Made by a program: the position numbers and the translations under genes
Source of the DNA: Deltaproteobacteria bacterium
GTDB lineage: Bacteria; Myxococcota_A; Polyangia; JAAYKL01
Assembly: GCA_030595125.1 (NCBI GenBank)
Contig: JAUVDV010000006.1
Coordinates: 24,708-88,707, forward strand
Length of the DNA stretch: 64,000 nt
Direction: 5' to 3'
Shown: positions 18,013 to 27,090 of the stretch, piece by piece
Numbering within the stretch: position 1 is the stretch's first letter
Layout of the letters: every line of letters begins with the position of its first letter
The notes under the pieces: generated by a model
The model's input: the letters and a program-made list of their open reading frames with translations, nothing else
Databases searched by the model: none
Told to the model about the DNA's origin: nothing

Positions 18013-18106
18013 CCAGTGTTTCGATAATTGAAATTTAACTGGTTGCCAGTAGAAATATTGTTTAGGTCTGAGTGTGTGCTACACTTCTCCTTTCGGAGGT
18101 ACATGG

Positions 18107-18697
18107 ATGGCTGACAATCAAGGTTCCGGAGGAAGCAAGGGTATCGTCCTCCTGCTCGCAGGCGGTGTCATTATATTGATAATCGCCGGCGTAGTTTTCT
18201 TCATGCAACGGTCCGCTCCGGCCGAGCGTAAAGAGGCACCCCCGGTGATCGAGGAGCCGATCGAAATGCCTGCCCCACTTGTAATTTCAGACAATGCGAG
18301 GCCAATAGAACAGAAGCCACCGGACGCCGGAGCAACTGTGGCTACCGAGGCTCCGAAAACCCCAAGGGGAAATCGGCCCAGGGGTCAGGCATCGGAACCA
18401 ATGGGCAAGATCGACGCGCGCCAGATCAAGACATTCATCAACTCGCGATTCAACCAGGTGAGAGCATGTTACGAACGGCGTCTCAAGCTGAATCCCATGC
18501 TGGCTGGTACACTTGATCTTCGCATCGCCATCTCCCCGAAGGGCAAGGTGACGGGCATCGGCGTGAACAACGATACAGTCGGAGATTCGACCATGACCAA
18601 CTGCGTCAAGAGCACCATTCGAAAGTGGAAGTTTCCCGCACCCGAGGGAGGTCGCGCCGTTTTCGACAAGCCTTTCAAGTTCAAAAAGAAACTCTAA
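18107..18697 (+). CDS. membrane-anchored AgmX/TonB-like C-terminal domain protein
   Basis: A 196-residue protein. ATG 18107 follows GGAGG by 7 bp. A short Gly/Ser-rich cytoplasmic N-terminus precedes one membrane helix (about 12-33). A Pro/Glu-rich periplasmic linker follows, then a C-terminal domain of about 95 residues starting IDARQIKTFINSRFNQVRACYE. That domain resembles the AgmX/PglI C-terminal domain of myxobacterial motility proteins and TonB-like transducers, with the characteristic Cys pair (RACYERR and NCVKSTIRKW) that probably forms a disulfide. It is divergent from mraZ and convergent with the metzincin gene (4-bp overlap). A role in envelope energy or force transmission is likely; the partner is unknown. 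Confidence 0.75.
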   Translation: MADNQGSGGSKGIVLLLAGGVIILIIAGVVFFMQRSAPAERKEAPPVIEEPIEMPAPLVISDNARPIEQKPPDAGATVATEAPKTPRGNRPRGQASEPMGKIDARQIKTFINSRFNQVRACYERRLKLNPMLAGTLDLRIAISPKGKVTGIGVNNDTVGDSTMTNCVKSTIRKWKFPAPEGGRAVFDKPFKFKKKL

Positions 18698-19737
18698 ATT
18701 GACCCCAATTCTTCGAGTCGAGCCCTCATTATTGAGCACTGCTCTTCTGTGATCCGATTGGGTCCCCCCACTGCTGAACTGGCGCGGGAGTGCATGAGCA
18801 ACCACGTTCTTCGATCGCCCCTGGAGTCGGGGTGCGAAAGATCTCCGAGCAGCAAGTGCCCGAGCTCGTGAGTAAACGTGTACGCCGTTCGCGCACGACC
18901 CAGGGCGCGCCAATCGAGAATGGCGGCGTCCCCGAGGGTCCCGGCGGGCGAAGCGATGAACGACTCCCCCTGCTTGCGTGATCCTTCGAACCGATTGACG
19001 ATGAAGATCTCCATGGTTCCAGGTTCCTTGTTGGACAACGCCCTCAGAAGCGTTCGTTCTTCGAGGGTGCCCATATTGATCTCGTTCACCCCATATGACT
19101 CGAGCCCGTCGTCCAGCCGAACCATCCCGATGTCGATGGACTGCATCGAATCCGTCGTTAGCGGTTCGTTGGGCCACTGTCCAATCTCGGCCAGCGTCCC
19201 GTCTGCACGCCGCACCAGCAGATCCGCTTGCGCAAACGCGTCGGTAGAACCCCTGACACCGACGGTCAGTTCGGTTCTAAATCCGGCATTTTCGATGTAA
19301 CGGATGAGATCACGGGCTGTTTGCTCGGGGGTCAATTCGCCGCCGATATTCCAGGGACCCAACTTTCCCCCATCGATTGTCAACCTCACCTCTCCCCCGG
19401 AAGAGGGCAGTCCGTATTTCTCACCCACCGAGAGCATGCAAGGACCCGGCGGATCAGCGATCACGATATCCATCTCATTCGAGCTCCTCACCCGGATGTG
19501 ACACTGGGACATCACCTGGTTCGCCACCTCGATCTGATGTCGAATAACCTCCCGGGCGCCGGCGTCATCGCCTCCGACAATGGGCGCCCGTCCGGGTGAA
19601 GCACGCAGGACGATCACTCTCATGCGAACGACAAGGATCGGAAGTACCCCGTCGTCCTCCCCCACAGCGACAGAACCCCATCCTCCGACCAATACGATCA
19701 GCGCGACAGCCCAAATAACTGGTTCTCTCAGTTTCAA
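18694..19737 (-). CDS. secreted metzincin-like zinc protease
   Basis: A 347-residue protein with an N-terminal signal peptide (hydrophobic 8-25, AVG cleavage region). The zinc motif is HELGHLLLGDLSH (His290, Glu291, His294, candidate third ligand His302), followed by LLMH with Met315 in a probable Met-turn. Second-to-third histidine spacing is 8 rather than the canonical 6 of metzincins, so assignment to a named family is uncertain. It follows the 279-aa gene by 3 bp as the last gene of the dnaK operon, and its 3' end overlaps the AgmX-like gene by 4 bp. Substrate unknown. Confidence 0.65.
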   Translation of the reverse strand: MKLREPVIWAVALIVLVGGWGSVAVGEDDGVLPILVVRMRVIVLRASPGRAPIVGGDDAGAREVIRHQIEVANQVMSQCHIRVRSSNEMDIVIADPPGPCMLSVGEKYGLPSSGGEVRLTIDGGKLGPWNIGGELTPEQTARDLIRYIENAGFRTELTVGVRGSTDAFAQADLLVRRADGTLAEIGQWPNEPLTTDSMQSIDIGMVRLDDGLESYGVNEINMGTLEERTLLRALSNKEPGTMEIFIVNRFEGSRKQGESFIASPAGTLGDAAILDWRALGRARTAYTFTHELGHLLLGDLSHPDSRGDRRTWLLMHSRASSAVGGPNRITEEQCSIMRARLEELGSI

Positions 19738-19740
19738 TTT

Positions 19741-20580
19741 CTACGAAATTATACCGTCTTTGAGCAGTCGGCTGAGTATCCGACAGGTCTCGAATCGGGG
19801 AAACCCAGAAATATCTATGATGTCCTCGAACGAGATCATCCCGTCTATCCGAGACAAAATGAACCCGGCGGCGGAATCCAAGTTTCGCCAAATTATTTCG
19901 CGATCGGAAACCACCGCCTCCGGAACTCGATCGAAGGAGCCGATCGTGGACTCGTACATCTTGATGAGCACTTCGCGGCAGCTCATCCGGATTCGAAAAA
20001 CGGCTGCGTCGTCCGGAAATTCGGCGAGGATACGATCAGCCAGATCGAGGGCGCCGGAATAGTCCCCCACCTCGTAGCGCTCGCGCATCTCCCGCCGCAT
20101 ATCCATGGGGGGAGGTTCATCACTGGCGAGAGGCGGCCTATTATCTGTCACCGGCTCGTCGACTATTGACTCCGACTGACCGGACATGATCGGTTCACCG
20201 GCTTCCGGGATAACGGATATCCGCGCCGAACCCACATTGGAGATCCGCTCCCGTACCGGGATGTCCGGGATGGAGTCAACGTCCGATAGCCCCACCATTG
20301 TCTCCTTGGCGCTGGAGACATCGATGTACGGCTGAGAGATTCTTCTGGACGGCGCCGCCGGCTGCCTGGAATCAGCGGCAACCTCGTGAGCCTTGTGCTT
20401 CATCTTGTGTTTGGGAGGAGCAACTGTGGTTTGGATATCGTCGGATTCGGAACTCTTCACGGTGATGGTAGATCCCGCCACCGGGCTCTCGGGCATACTC
20501 CAGCCATCTTCAATGTCTTCGAGAAGTCCAGCCTCGTCGAGTACCTTGGCCCACTTGTTGTTCTTCTTCCCTTCGCTCAT
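19741..20580 (-). CDS. TPR/winged-helix-like protein of the dnaK operon
   Basis: A 279-residue cytoplasmic protein. Residues 1-150 are low-complexity and probably disordered (Ser/Pro/Glu-rich, HKMKHKAHE patch). Residues about 155-205 form a TPR-like helical pair (YEVGDYSGALDLADRILAEF). The C-terminal 60 residues (AAGFILSRIDGMISFEDII...SRLLKDGII) resemble the small helical module that also opens the neighbouring J-domain protein (MASLVLSMIDGKSTILELG). That module recurs in myxobacterial signalling proteins (DUF4388-like). The shared module suggests that the two proteins act in the same pathway. No enzyme motif is visible. Confidence 0.6.
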   Translation of the reverse strand: MSEGKKNNKWAKVLDEAGLLEDIEDGWSMPESPVAGSTITVKSSESDDIQTTVAPPKHKMKHKAHEVAADSRQPAAPSRRISQPYIDVSSAKETMVGLSDVDSIPDIPVRERISNVGSARISVIPEAGEPIMSGQSESIVDEPVTDNRPPLASDEPPPMDMRREMRERYEVGDYSGALDLADRILAEFPDDAAVFRIRMSCREVLIKMYESTIGSFDRVPEAVVSDREIIWRNLDSAAGFILSRIDGMISFEDIIDISGFPRFETCRILSRLLKDGIIS

Positions 20581-20609
20581 CGCACCCCGCCGTTATGAAG
20601 ATGCACCAA

Positions 20610-22433
20610 CTAGCTCCGCGCCAGCACTCCCTTGAACATCTTCTGTGTTCGTTTCAGGGTTTCGATGGATTCCAACACCGCCTGCAAGTCTCTGGTCTCG
20701 ATAGATTTGTGGGAACGTTCGATCAGGTCCTTGGCCTTGGCCAGCGCCTCCTGCCCAAACTCGGAGCCCGTCACCATTTCCTCCACCTTGGAGAACATCC
20801 TGTCCAGCTCACGGATGATCTTCTCGGCATCTTGCCTCGCCGTGTCGAATTCTTCCGTCGATCGACGGTCGACAAGGTAATCCTTGCTTTCCTCCACCAT
20901 GCCCTTGATCTCTTCTTGGGTCAGACCTGAAGAAGCGGTCACGTTGATGGATTGTTTGAGCCCGGTCTCCATGTCCTTCGCGGATACGCTCACGATTCCG
21001 TCAGCGTTTATTTCGAACGTCACCTCCACCTCAATCTGACCCTTTGGAGCCTTGCGAAGCCCCGTGAGAACAAACTCGCCGAGAAGCTCGTTCTCCTCCG
21101 CACGCTCGCTCTCGCCCTGCAACACCAGGATCTTGACCGCAGTCTGGTTGTCGCGCACCGTGGTGAAGATCTTGGATCTCTCGGTAGGAACTGTGGAGTT
21201 CTGCGGGATCAACTCCTCGAAATATCCGCCCACGATCATGATGCCCAGAGTGTGCGGCGTGACGTCGAGGAGAAGCATCTCGCTTCCTTCATCCACCAGC
21301 GCGACAGCTTGTATGGCCGCTCCAAGGGCAACAACCTCGTCGGGATGAACACCCTTGCACGGTTCCCGGCCAAAAAACTCTGAGACAGCTTTTTGTACCG
21401 CGGGCACTCTCGTCATGCCGCCGACGAGGATGACGTCCTCGACCTCGCTCTTGTCCAGCCCGGATTCCCTCAGGGTGGCGGCGCAGATATCGACGGTGCG
21501 TGAGATGAGGTCAACACACAACTCCTCGAAAGATTCGCGTCTGAGCGACCGCTGGAGATGAAGCGCCTCGTTCTGACCTACCGAGATGATAAACGGAAGG
21601 TTGATCTCGACCTCGGTCTGGCCAGACAACTCGATCTTGGCCTTCTCTGCCGCATCCTTCAGGCGTTGAAGGGCCATCTTGTCCTGCCGCAGATCGACAC
21701 CGTGATCATCCATGAAACCCTGAACCAACCAGTCCATGATCCTGGTATCGAAATCCTCACCTCCGAGGAAGGTATCCCCCGCGGTCGAGATAACCTTGAA
21801 CACTTCGTTGGAGCCGATCTCCAAAATGGAAATGTCAAATGTTCCTCCGCCCAGATCGTATATGGCCACAAGGCGATCGATCTTCTTGCCGAAACCGTAC
21901 GCCAGAGCTGCGGCGGTCGGCTCGTTGATGATGCGAATAACCTCGAGCCCGGCGATGAGCCCTGCATCGCGTGTTGCCTGGCGCTGATTATCGTTGAAAT
22001 AGGCAGGTACCGTAACCACGGCCTTCTCCGCCATCTCGCCGAGATAGTCCTCTGCGACTATCTTCATCTCCTGGAGGATCATCGCGGAGATCTCAGGAAT
22101 GGAGTACTGCTTACCCCTCAGCTCAATACGCACGTCGTCGTGGGGACCCTCCGCCACATTGTAAGGAGCCGATTCCTTGGCTGCCATAACTGGCGGAGAC
22201 TGCCACTTTCGACCGATCAGGCGCTTGGATGCGTATACCGTGTTTTCCGCATTGGTGATCGCCTGACGTTTTGCGATGTGACCGACGAGCCTCTTCTCGG
22301 CCTCCGTCACCGCAATCATTGACGGCGTCGTCTTGTATCCACCACGATTGGGAACGACCGCCGGTGTATCTCCCTCGACCACCGCAACGCAGGAGTTTGT
22401 GGTTCCCAGATCGATGCCGATCACTTTTTCCAT
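20610..22433 (-). CDS. dnaK: Hsp70 chaperone DnaK
   Basis: A 607-residue Hsp70 with complete ATPase domain motifs: [49 protein letters not shown] and the [14 protein letters not shown] segment. The substrate-binding domain follows. It ends at MFKGVLARS without the acidic EEV-type tail of canonical DnaK, and it is about 30 residues shorter than E. coli DnaK. Neighbours are a J-domain/TPR fusion 30 bp upstream and a TPR protein downstream; grpE and canonical dnaJ are absent. This may be a specialised paralog rather than the housekeeping DnaK. GGAAGAGA precedes the ATG. Confidence 0.92.
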   Translation of the reverse strand: MEKVIGIDLGTTNSCVAVVEGDTPAVVPNRGGYKTTPSMIAVTEAEKRLVGHIAKRQAITNAENTVYASKRLIGRKWQSPPVMAAKESAPYNVAEGPHDDVRIELRGKQYSIPEISAMILQEMKIVAEDYLGEMAEKAVVTVPAYFNDNQRQATRDAGLIAGLEVIRIINEPTAAALAYGFGKKIDRLVAIYDLGGGTFDISILEIGSNEVFKVISTAGDTFLGGEDFDTRIMDWLVQGFMDDHGVDLRQDKMALQRLKDAAEKAKIELSGQTEVEINLPFIISVGQNEALHLQRSLRRESFEELCVDLISRTVDICAATLRESGLDKSEVEDVILVGGMTRVPAVQKAVSEFFGREPCKGVHPDEVVALGAAIQAVALVDEGSEMLLLDVTPHTLGIMIVGGYFEELIPQNSTVPTERSKIFTTVRDNQTAVKILVLQGESERAEENELLGEFVLTGLRKAPKGQIEVEVTFEINADGIVSVSAKDMETGLKQSINVTASSGLTQEEIKGMVEESKDYLVDRRSTEEFDTARQDAEKIIRELDRMFSKVEEMVTGSEFGQEALAKAKDLIERSHKSIETRDLQAVLESIETLKRTQKMFKGVLARS

Positions 22434-22463
22434 TCGATCTCTCTCTTCCTGTTTGTGCCGACG

Positions 22464-23867
22464 TCAGCCATTGCAGGCCTTGTAACGCTTTTTGTATTCC
22501 TTGTTGTCCGGTTCCAACGAAATTGCCTTCCCGAAAGCATCGCAGGCCTGTTCGTTTTCCTTGGCCAATAACAAGAGTTCCCCCAGAGTAGCGAAATATC
22601 TACCCTTCTGTCCACCCATGCGAGTCAACTCCTTGCACAGCAGCAGAGCCCTCGGCAGTTCGGACCTCAGATCAAGGAGAGTCTGAGAAAGGAGATGCCG
22701 CGCCTCCAGATTTCCCGGATCGGACTGGAGGGCCTTATCGAAATGGCTTTTTGCCTGCCTGAAATCACCGTGCTTGCGCTCATACCGCCCCTGTCGAAGA
22801 TAGCCCTTGGCAAGGGTCCGCCTGGCTCCGGCCTTTGCCTGCTCCAGCAGATTCGCCGCCTCGACGTTTTTTTCATCCAGCGTCACAACCTCCTTGAGAA
22901 TACTGGCGGCGCTCGCAAACTCTTGTTGCTCCAGGGCAATCCGGGCGTGGTCCAGCTTACGTTCGACCATTTTCTTGTCGACGGCCGGAACTCTCTGATC
23001 TTTTGACACCCCGGATAGCGAACGATCCAGAGCCCGGGACATGCGCTCTCGTTTTAACTGATCCCTTCGGGCTTTCAGATCGGAATCGGACACGCTTCCC
23101 TCTTTGTTTCGGGGCGGGTTCGATGATCTGGCAGGTCTCCTTTGGGGCGGATTGGACGAAACCTTTGAGCCGGGCGCGTCGCTCTGCCTGGAGCGCGGAG
23201 GGATTCTCTTTGGCGCAATGGTATTCATCTGGATCGGTCTGGTGGGAGAACGACTCGTGGACCTGGGAGTGGGCATGGATTCCCGGAGATCATTCTCTTT
23301 TGCCTCGTCCTCACCAATCGCGTTCTTGAGTTGCTTTTCTATTTTCCACAAATCGATCTGATCGGCGATGTATTTGTCGTACTCGGCACGCTGGTCGCTG
23401 TTGGACAGGGTGTCATACGCCCGCGTGATGCGCCCAAAAACGATCTCCATTTTTCGTTTTTCATCGCTATTGCCGCCGAATGCCCTGTCGGGATGAAACT
23501 TCTTTGATAAAGAAAAGTAGGACGATCGCATTTCTTTTCGGTCTGCGTCCGGCGCGACACCCAAGATATCGTAGAAAGTCATCCCTTCGATGCGCGCGAG
23601 CAGATCGTCTATTTCGGATATTTGATCAGGTTGTTTCGTTTCCTGGTGGTCTTGTTCAAAACCGGGAACCTCGACCAGATCCCTGGACATGAGATCAGCA
23701 ACGATCTTCTGAGCCAACTCGCCGTCTATCCCACACATTTCCCCCAATTCGAGGATGGTCGATTTGCCATCAATCATTGACAATACAAGCGAGGCCATCA
23801 CATCCAACGAGCCGGAATTGCCGGTTTTTGTAACCCGGGGAACCTGGCTACCTTCCGGTAATTTCAT
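22464..23867 (-). CDS. J-domain co-chaperone fused to a helical module and TPRs
   Basis: A 467-residue protein. Residues about 20-65 form a small helical module (SLDVMASLVLSMIDGKSTILEL). Residues 97-165 are a J domain (FYDILGVAPDADRKEM) with the essential His125-Pro126-Asp127 tripeptide that stimulates Hsp70 ATPase. A basic Ser/Pro/Arg linker (about 200-285) follows, then several TPRs to the C-terminus (about 300-465). It lacks the Gly/Phe and zinc-finger regions of DnaJ, so it is a class III J protein. It is first in the operon with dnaK and presumably delivers specific clients through its TPRs. GAGG precedes the ATG. Confidence 0.85.
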   Translation of the reverse strand: MKLPEGSQVPRVTKTGNSGSLDVMASLVLSMIDGKSTILELGEMCGIDGELAQKIVADLMSRDLVEVPGFEQDHQETKQPDQISEIDDLLARIEGMTFYDILGVAPDADRKEMRSSYFSLSKKFHPDRAFGGNSDEKRKMEIVFGRITRAYDTLSNSDQRAEYDKYIADQIDLWKIEKQLKNAIGEDEAKENDLRESMPTPRSTSRSPTRPIQMNTIAPKRIPPRSRQSDAPGSKVSSNPPQRRPARSSNPPRNKEGSVSDSDLKARRDQLKRERMSRALDRSLSGVSKDQRVPAVDKKMVERKLDHARIALEQQEFASAASILKEVVTLDEKNVEAANLLEQAKAGARRTLAKGYLRQGRYERKHGDFRQAKSHFDKALQSDPGNLEARHLLSQTLLDLRSELPRALLLCKELTRMGGQKGRYFATLGELLLLAKENEQACDAFGKAISLEPDNKEYKKRYKACNG

Positions 23868-23949
23868 ACGAGCCTCATCAAACGGACGCGTATATTATTG
23901 AAATTCATTTTAAAACACCGATATCCCATACTTGCCTGTCGAAAATCCT

Positions 23950-23977
23950 ATTCTAGGCTGAAAAAAAGCATAGGCAA
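23950..23977 (-). promoter_or_regulatory. candidate promoter of the J-domain/dnaK operon
   Basis: On the minus strand, TTGCCT (23977-23972) and TAGAAT (23955-23950) are separated by 16 bp. They lie about 83 bp upstream of the first gene in the 143-bp gap after hslU. TTGCCT is also one arm of a CTTGCCT/AGGCAAG inverted repeat (23931-23978). No CIRCE element is visible. Confidence 0.45.
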
Positions 23978-24010
23978 GAGAAACATTTGTGCCAATTACC
24001 GCATTTGAAG

Positions 24011-25393
24011 TCAGAGGATAAACCTCGTCAGATCCTCGCTATCCAGAGTACCGGATAACGATTCTCGAACCTTTCCGGCATCGATTCCGACTGTCTGCCC
24101 ACCCATCTCGGGAGCATTGAACGAAATTTCCTCGAGGAGTTTTTCCAGAACCGTATATAACCGCCTGGCACCGATGTTTTCCATGGTGTCGTTGACCCGG
24201 GCCGCGATCTGGGCAACCTCGTTGATACCGTCTTTCCCGAACTTCAGCGAAAGGCCCTCGGTATCCATCAGTGCCACGTACTGCTTGATCAGCGCATTCT
24301 TCGGTTCGGTGAGAATTCGTACAAACTCGTCGGCACCCAGAGAATCCAGTTCCACGCGAATGGGAAACCTGCCCTGCAGTTCGGGCACCATGTCCGACGG
24401 CTTGCTCACATGAAACGCCCCCGCCGCGATGAACAACACGTGATCGGTCTTGACCGGACCGTATTTCGTATTGATCGTGGAACCCTCCACCATGGGCAGA
24501 AGATCTCTTTGCACACCTTCCCGAGAGACGTCCGGTCCATGACCATCCGAGCTGCGACTACGTCCTACGATTTTGTCTATCTCGTCGATGAACACTATGC
24601 CGGTTTGCTCGGCGCGGGTGCGGCCCTCCTGTTGAACCGAGTCCATGTCGATGAGCTTCTCGGCCTCCTGTGCGATGAATAGCTCCAGCGCCTCGGGGAC
24701 TCTGACCTTGCGCCTCTTCTTCCGATCCTTGAACCCGGGAAGATTCTGAAACATATCTTTGATGTTGATGTCTTCGAGCCCGGCCGCGCTGAACACCTCG
24801 ACCATCGGCATGCTCGTGTCCGCTACCTCCATCTCGATGTATCGCTTGTCGAATTCCCCGTCCCGCAACCTTGGCCGCAGCTCCTCAACGGTAACGACCT
24901 TCGCGGCCTGGTCCGGCATCTCGTACGACGGCCCGGCAACAGGGGGGGTCTCCTCCTTCGCGAGTATTTCCAGAACCCTGTCCTCGGCCAGGTCCTTCGC
25001 CTTGGTCTTTATTCGCTCCTCCTCCTCGCGGCGCACGAGCGACACGGAGGCCTCGACGAGGTCCCGCACGATGGAATCCACGTCCCGCCCCACGTAACCA
25101 ACCTCGGTAAACTTGGAAGCCTCCACCTTGACGAAGGGCGCCTGGGCCAGCTTGGCCAGCCGGCGGGCGATCTCGGTCTTTCCAACACCGGTGGGCCCGA
25201 TCATGATGATGTTCTTGGGCGAAATCTCCTCGCGAAGATCCTCCGCCACCTGCTGTCGCCTCCAGCGATTCCGCAGGGCAATGGCCACCGCGCGTTTGGC
25301 GTTGTTCTGTCCGATAATGTAGCGGTCGAGTTCAGAAACGATCTCTCTCGGTGTGAAAGTCGCCGCCACCGGTAGTTTTTTGGGATCAGTCAT
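24011..25393 (-). CDS. hslU: HslU, ATPase subunit of the HslUV protease
   Basis: A 460-residue AAA+ unfoldase that feeds substrates to HslV. It opens with [34 protein letters not shown]; Walker A is GPTGVGKTE and Walker B is VFIDEIDKI, with an I domain between them (about 105-240). The C-terminal tail [14 protein letters not shown] ends in the hydrophobic residues that insert into HslV. GGAGG lies 5 bp before the ATG. It follows hslV by 21 bp and is probably the last gene of the dprA-to-hslU series. Confidence 0.96.
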   Translation of the reverse strand: MTDPKKLPVAATFTPREIVSELDRYIIGQNNAKRAVAIALRNRWRRQQVAEDLREEISPKNIIMIGPTGVGKTEIARRLAKLAQAPFVKVEASKFTEVGYVGRDVDSIVRDLVEASVSLVRREEEERIKTKAKDLAEDRVLEILAKEETPPVAGPSYEMPDQAAKVVTVEELRPRLRDGEFDKRYIEMEVADTSMPMVEVFSAAGLEDINIKDMFQNLPGFKDRKKRRKVRVPEALELFIAQEAEKLIDMDSVQQEGRTRAEQTGIVFIDEIDKIVGRSRSSDGHGPDVSREGVQRDLLPMVEGSTINTKYGPVKTDHVLFIAAGAFHVSKPSDMVPELQGRFPIRVELDSLGADEFVRILTEPKNALIKQYVALMDTEGLSLKFGKDGINEVAQIAARVNDTMENIGARRLYTVLEKLLEEISFNAPEMGGQTVGIDAGKVRESLSGTLDSEDLTRFIL

Positions 25394-25414
25394 GAATCCT
25401 CCGAATTGCCCGGT

Positions 25415-25960
25415 TTAAATTTTTTCCAGCATGATCTCGCCACCCGAGTAAATGCATATCGACTGGGCGATCTCCAACGATTTCGTCGCGATATCGCCGG
25501 CCTCAAGATCGGTGTTGGCCAGAAGCGCCATGGCCGCCGCCTGGGCGAAGGTGCCGCCCGATCCTATGGCCAGCACCCCTTCGTCAGGTTCGATAATGTC
25601 TCCGGTGCCCGAGATCAGCAGCGAAGTCTTCGTATCCACGGCAATGAGCAACGCTTCCAACCGCCTGAGCATGCGGTCGGTTCGCCAGTCCTTCGCGAGC
25701 TCCACCGAGGCGCGCATCAGGTTGTTGTTGTACTCCTCCAGCTTCTGCTCGAGGCGTCCGAAAAGGGTAAACGCGTCCGCCGTTGCGCCGGCAAAACCGG
25801 CGACGACCTTGCCGCCGGCCAGTCTCCTGACCTTGCGGGCCGACATCTTCATCACCGTCTGGCCCATGGTGACCTGACCATCCCCCGCCACGGCCACCTT
25901 GCCGTCCTTCCGGACGGCGATGATCGTGGTGGACCTGATTTTCTGATTAATCTCGTTCAT
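25415..25960 (-). CDS. hslV: HslV, peptidase subunit of the HslUV protease
   Basis: A 181-residue proteasome-like threonine peptidase. The N-terminal [10 protein letters not shown] would be removed to expose the catalytic Thr of [21 protein letters not shown]; this propeptide is longer than the single Met of E. coli HslV. The ATG at 25960 overlaps the xerC stop (ATGA). A longer in-frame extension upstream lies inside xerC and is not family-like. Further motifs are [16 protein letters not shown] and the C-terminal [17 protein letters not shown]. Confidence 0.95.
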   Translation of the reverse strand: MNEINQKIRSTTIIAVRKDGKVAVAGDGQVTMGQTVMKMSARKVRRLAGGKVVAGFAGATADAFTLFGRLEQKLEEYNNNLMRASVELAKDWRTDRMLRRLEALLIAVDTKTSLLISGTGDIIEPDEGVLAIGSGGTFAQAAAMALLANTDLEAGDIATKSLEIAQSICIYSGGEIMLEKI

Positions 25961-26919
25961 TTTTTCTCTTCTGAGCGGGTTTCTGCCGCGCCCTCTTCTT
26001 CTCGTTTTTTCCCGTCTTCTTGCCGGGCCTTGGGATGAGCCTTGTCGTACACCTCCATGAGGCCGTCGATGCTCACATGAGTATATCGCTGCGTAGTGGA
26101 GAGGCTCGCGTGCCCAAGCAGTTCCTGGATCACTCGGAGATCGGCGCCCCCGTCGAGCATGTGCGTCGCGCACGAGTGACGAAGCGCGTGGGGATGCACG
26201 TTCTCCCTGGTTGCCACATGGATTCCCCGCCTGGCGACCATGCGCTGAACCGATCGAACAGATAATCTCCCGCCGCTCCTGTTGAGGAAGAGCGCCTCGG
26301 CGTGAGCCATCTTGTTCTTCACGACCACCACCGCCTCTCTTTGCCGAAGATGGATCTTCAGCGCCTCCACGGCCTTTCTCCCAAGGGGAACGAGCCTCTC
26401 CTTGCCGCCTTTTCCCTTCACCCGAACGCCTGGCGAGTCCAGGTCGATCGAGTCCAGATCCAGCGCGCATAGTTCGCTCACTCGCAACCCGCTCCCGTAG
26501 AGCACCTCGACCATCGCCTTGTCCCGCGCCCCTGCGGGACTGTCTTCCCAGTCAATGTCCGCGAGGCGCGACGCCTCGTCCACCGAGACAAAACCCGGCA
26601 GCTTTCTCTTTACCCTGGGCGTACGAACCGCTGCAGCCGGGCTGCTGTCGATCAGCCCCTTTTTTTTCAATCGCGAAAAGAACCCTCGGAGCGCCGCCAG
26701 TTTTGCGGCAATGCTCGCCGGGCCGTTTTTTCCATACAGGCCGGCAAGGTATGCACGAACATGAGTAGAGTCAATCCCGGCGGGGTTGTCGGGAAGATCC
26801 TTCTCCTTGAGAAAACGGCAAAACTCCCGAAGCGCGCCGCCGTAGGCCTCCACCGTCCGTTGAGAGAATCTTCGTTCGTGCTCGATATACGTGAGGTAGA
26901 GAGCTGTCGCCTGGTCCAT
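25957..26919 (-). CDS. xerC: tyrosine recombinase XerC
   Basis: A 320-residue integrase-family recombinase, probably acting at dif to resolve chromosome dimers. The N-terminal SAM-like domain opens [19 protein letters not shown]. Catalytic residues are the Arg in [12 protein letters not shown], Lys in [10 protein letters not shown], HxxR in [12 protein letters not shown], His in [15 protein letters not shown] and the nucleophile Tyr in the same motif. The start at ATG 26919 gives normal family length; no strong ribosome site is seen and upstream alternatives exist. The C-terminal extension (about 25 residues) is Lys/Glu-rich and unusual. It is encoded in the conserved trmFO-xerC-hslVU order. 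Confidence 0.93.
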   Translation of the reverse strand: MDQATALYLTYIEHERRFSQRTVEAYGGALREFCRFLKEKDLPDNPAGIDSTHVRAYLAGLYGKNGPASIAAKLAALRGFFSRLKKKGLIDSSPAAAVRTPRVKRKLPGFVSVDEASRLADIDWEDSPAGARDKAMVEVLYGSGLRVSELCALDLDSIDLDSPGVRVKGKGGKERLVPLGRKAVEALKIHLRQREAVVVVKNKMAHAEALFLNRSGGRLSVRSVQRMVARRGIHVATRENVHPHALRHSCATHMLDGGADLRVIQELLGHASLSTTQRYTHVSIDGLMEVYDKAHPKARQEDGKKREEEGAAETRSEEKK

Positions 26920-26951
26920 GGTTTGCGTCACGATAAGCGGCCCGTCCAATG

Positions 26952-27071
26952 TTACGGATTTGCGTACTCGGGTCCAAATCCTAGCACATCCACGGGTTCC
27001 GGGAAGATGCAGTCGTCCCATTCGTCACATGTCGAGATATCGATGTCGTTGCCGCCGGTGGTCTTGGCCAT
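26952..27071 (-). CDS. possible 39-aa small protein or gene remnant
   Basis: An ATG frame of 39 codons sits in the gap between the LRR lipoprotein and xerC. It opens MAKTTGGNDIDIST and is acidic, with two Cys (STCDEWDDC) and a Pro-rich tail. The reading frame is open for several codons upstream of the ATG. GGAAGG lies 11 bp before it, too far for a strong site. The acidic, Cys-paired composition resembles the ends of the secreted proteins nearby, so it may be the degraded 3' end of such a gene rather than a working small protein. Confidence 0.3.
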   Translation of the reverse strand: MAKTTGGNDIDISTCDEWDDCIFPEPVDVLGFGPEYANP

Positions 27072-27090
27072 GTCGACGAAGACCTTCCTA

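Noticed and set aside
23931..23978. CTTGCCT/AGGCAAG inverted repeat as an hslU terminator
   Set aside because: The stem is only 7 bp with a 34-nt loop and no following T-run; the right arm overlaps a likely -35 element instead.
25961..26470. N-terminally extended HslV of about 351 residues
   Set aside because: The extension lies wholly inside xerC and is Arg/Gly-rich; ATG 25960 gives the family length with a normal ATGA overlap.
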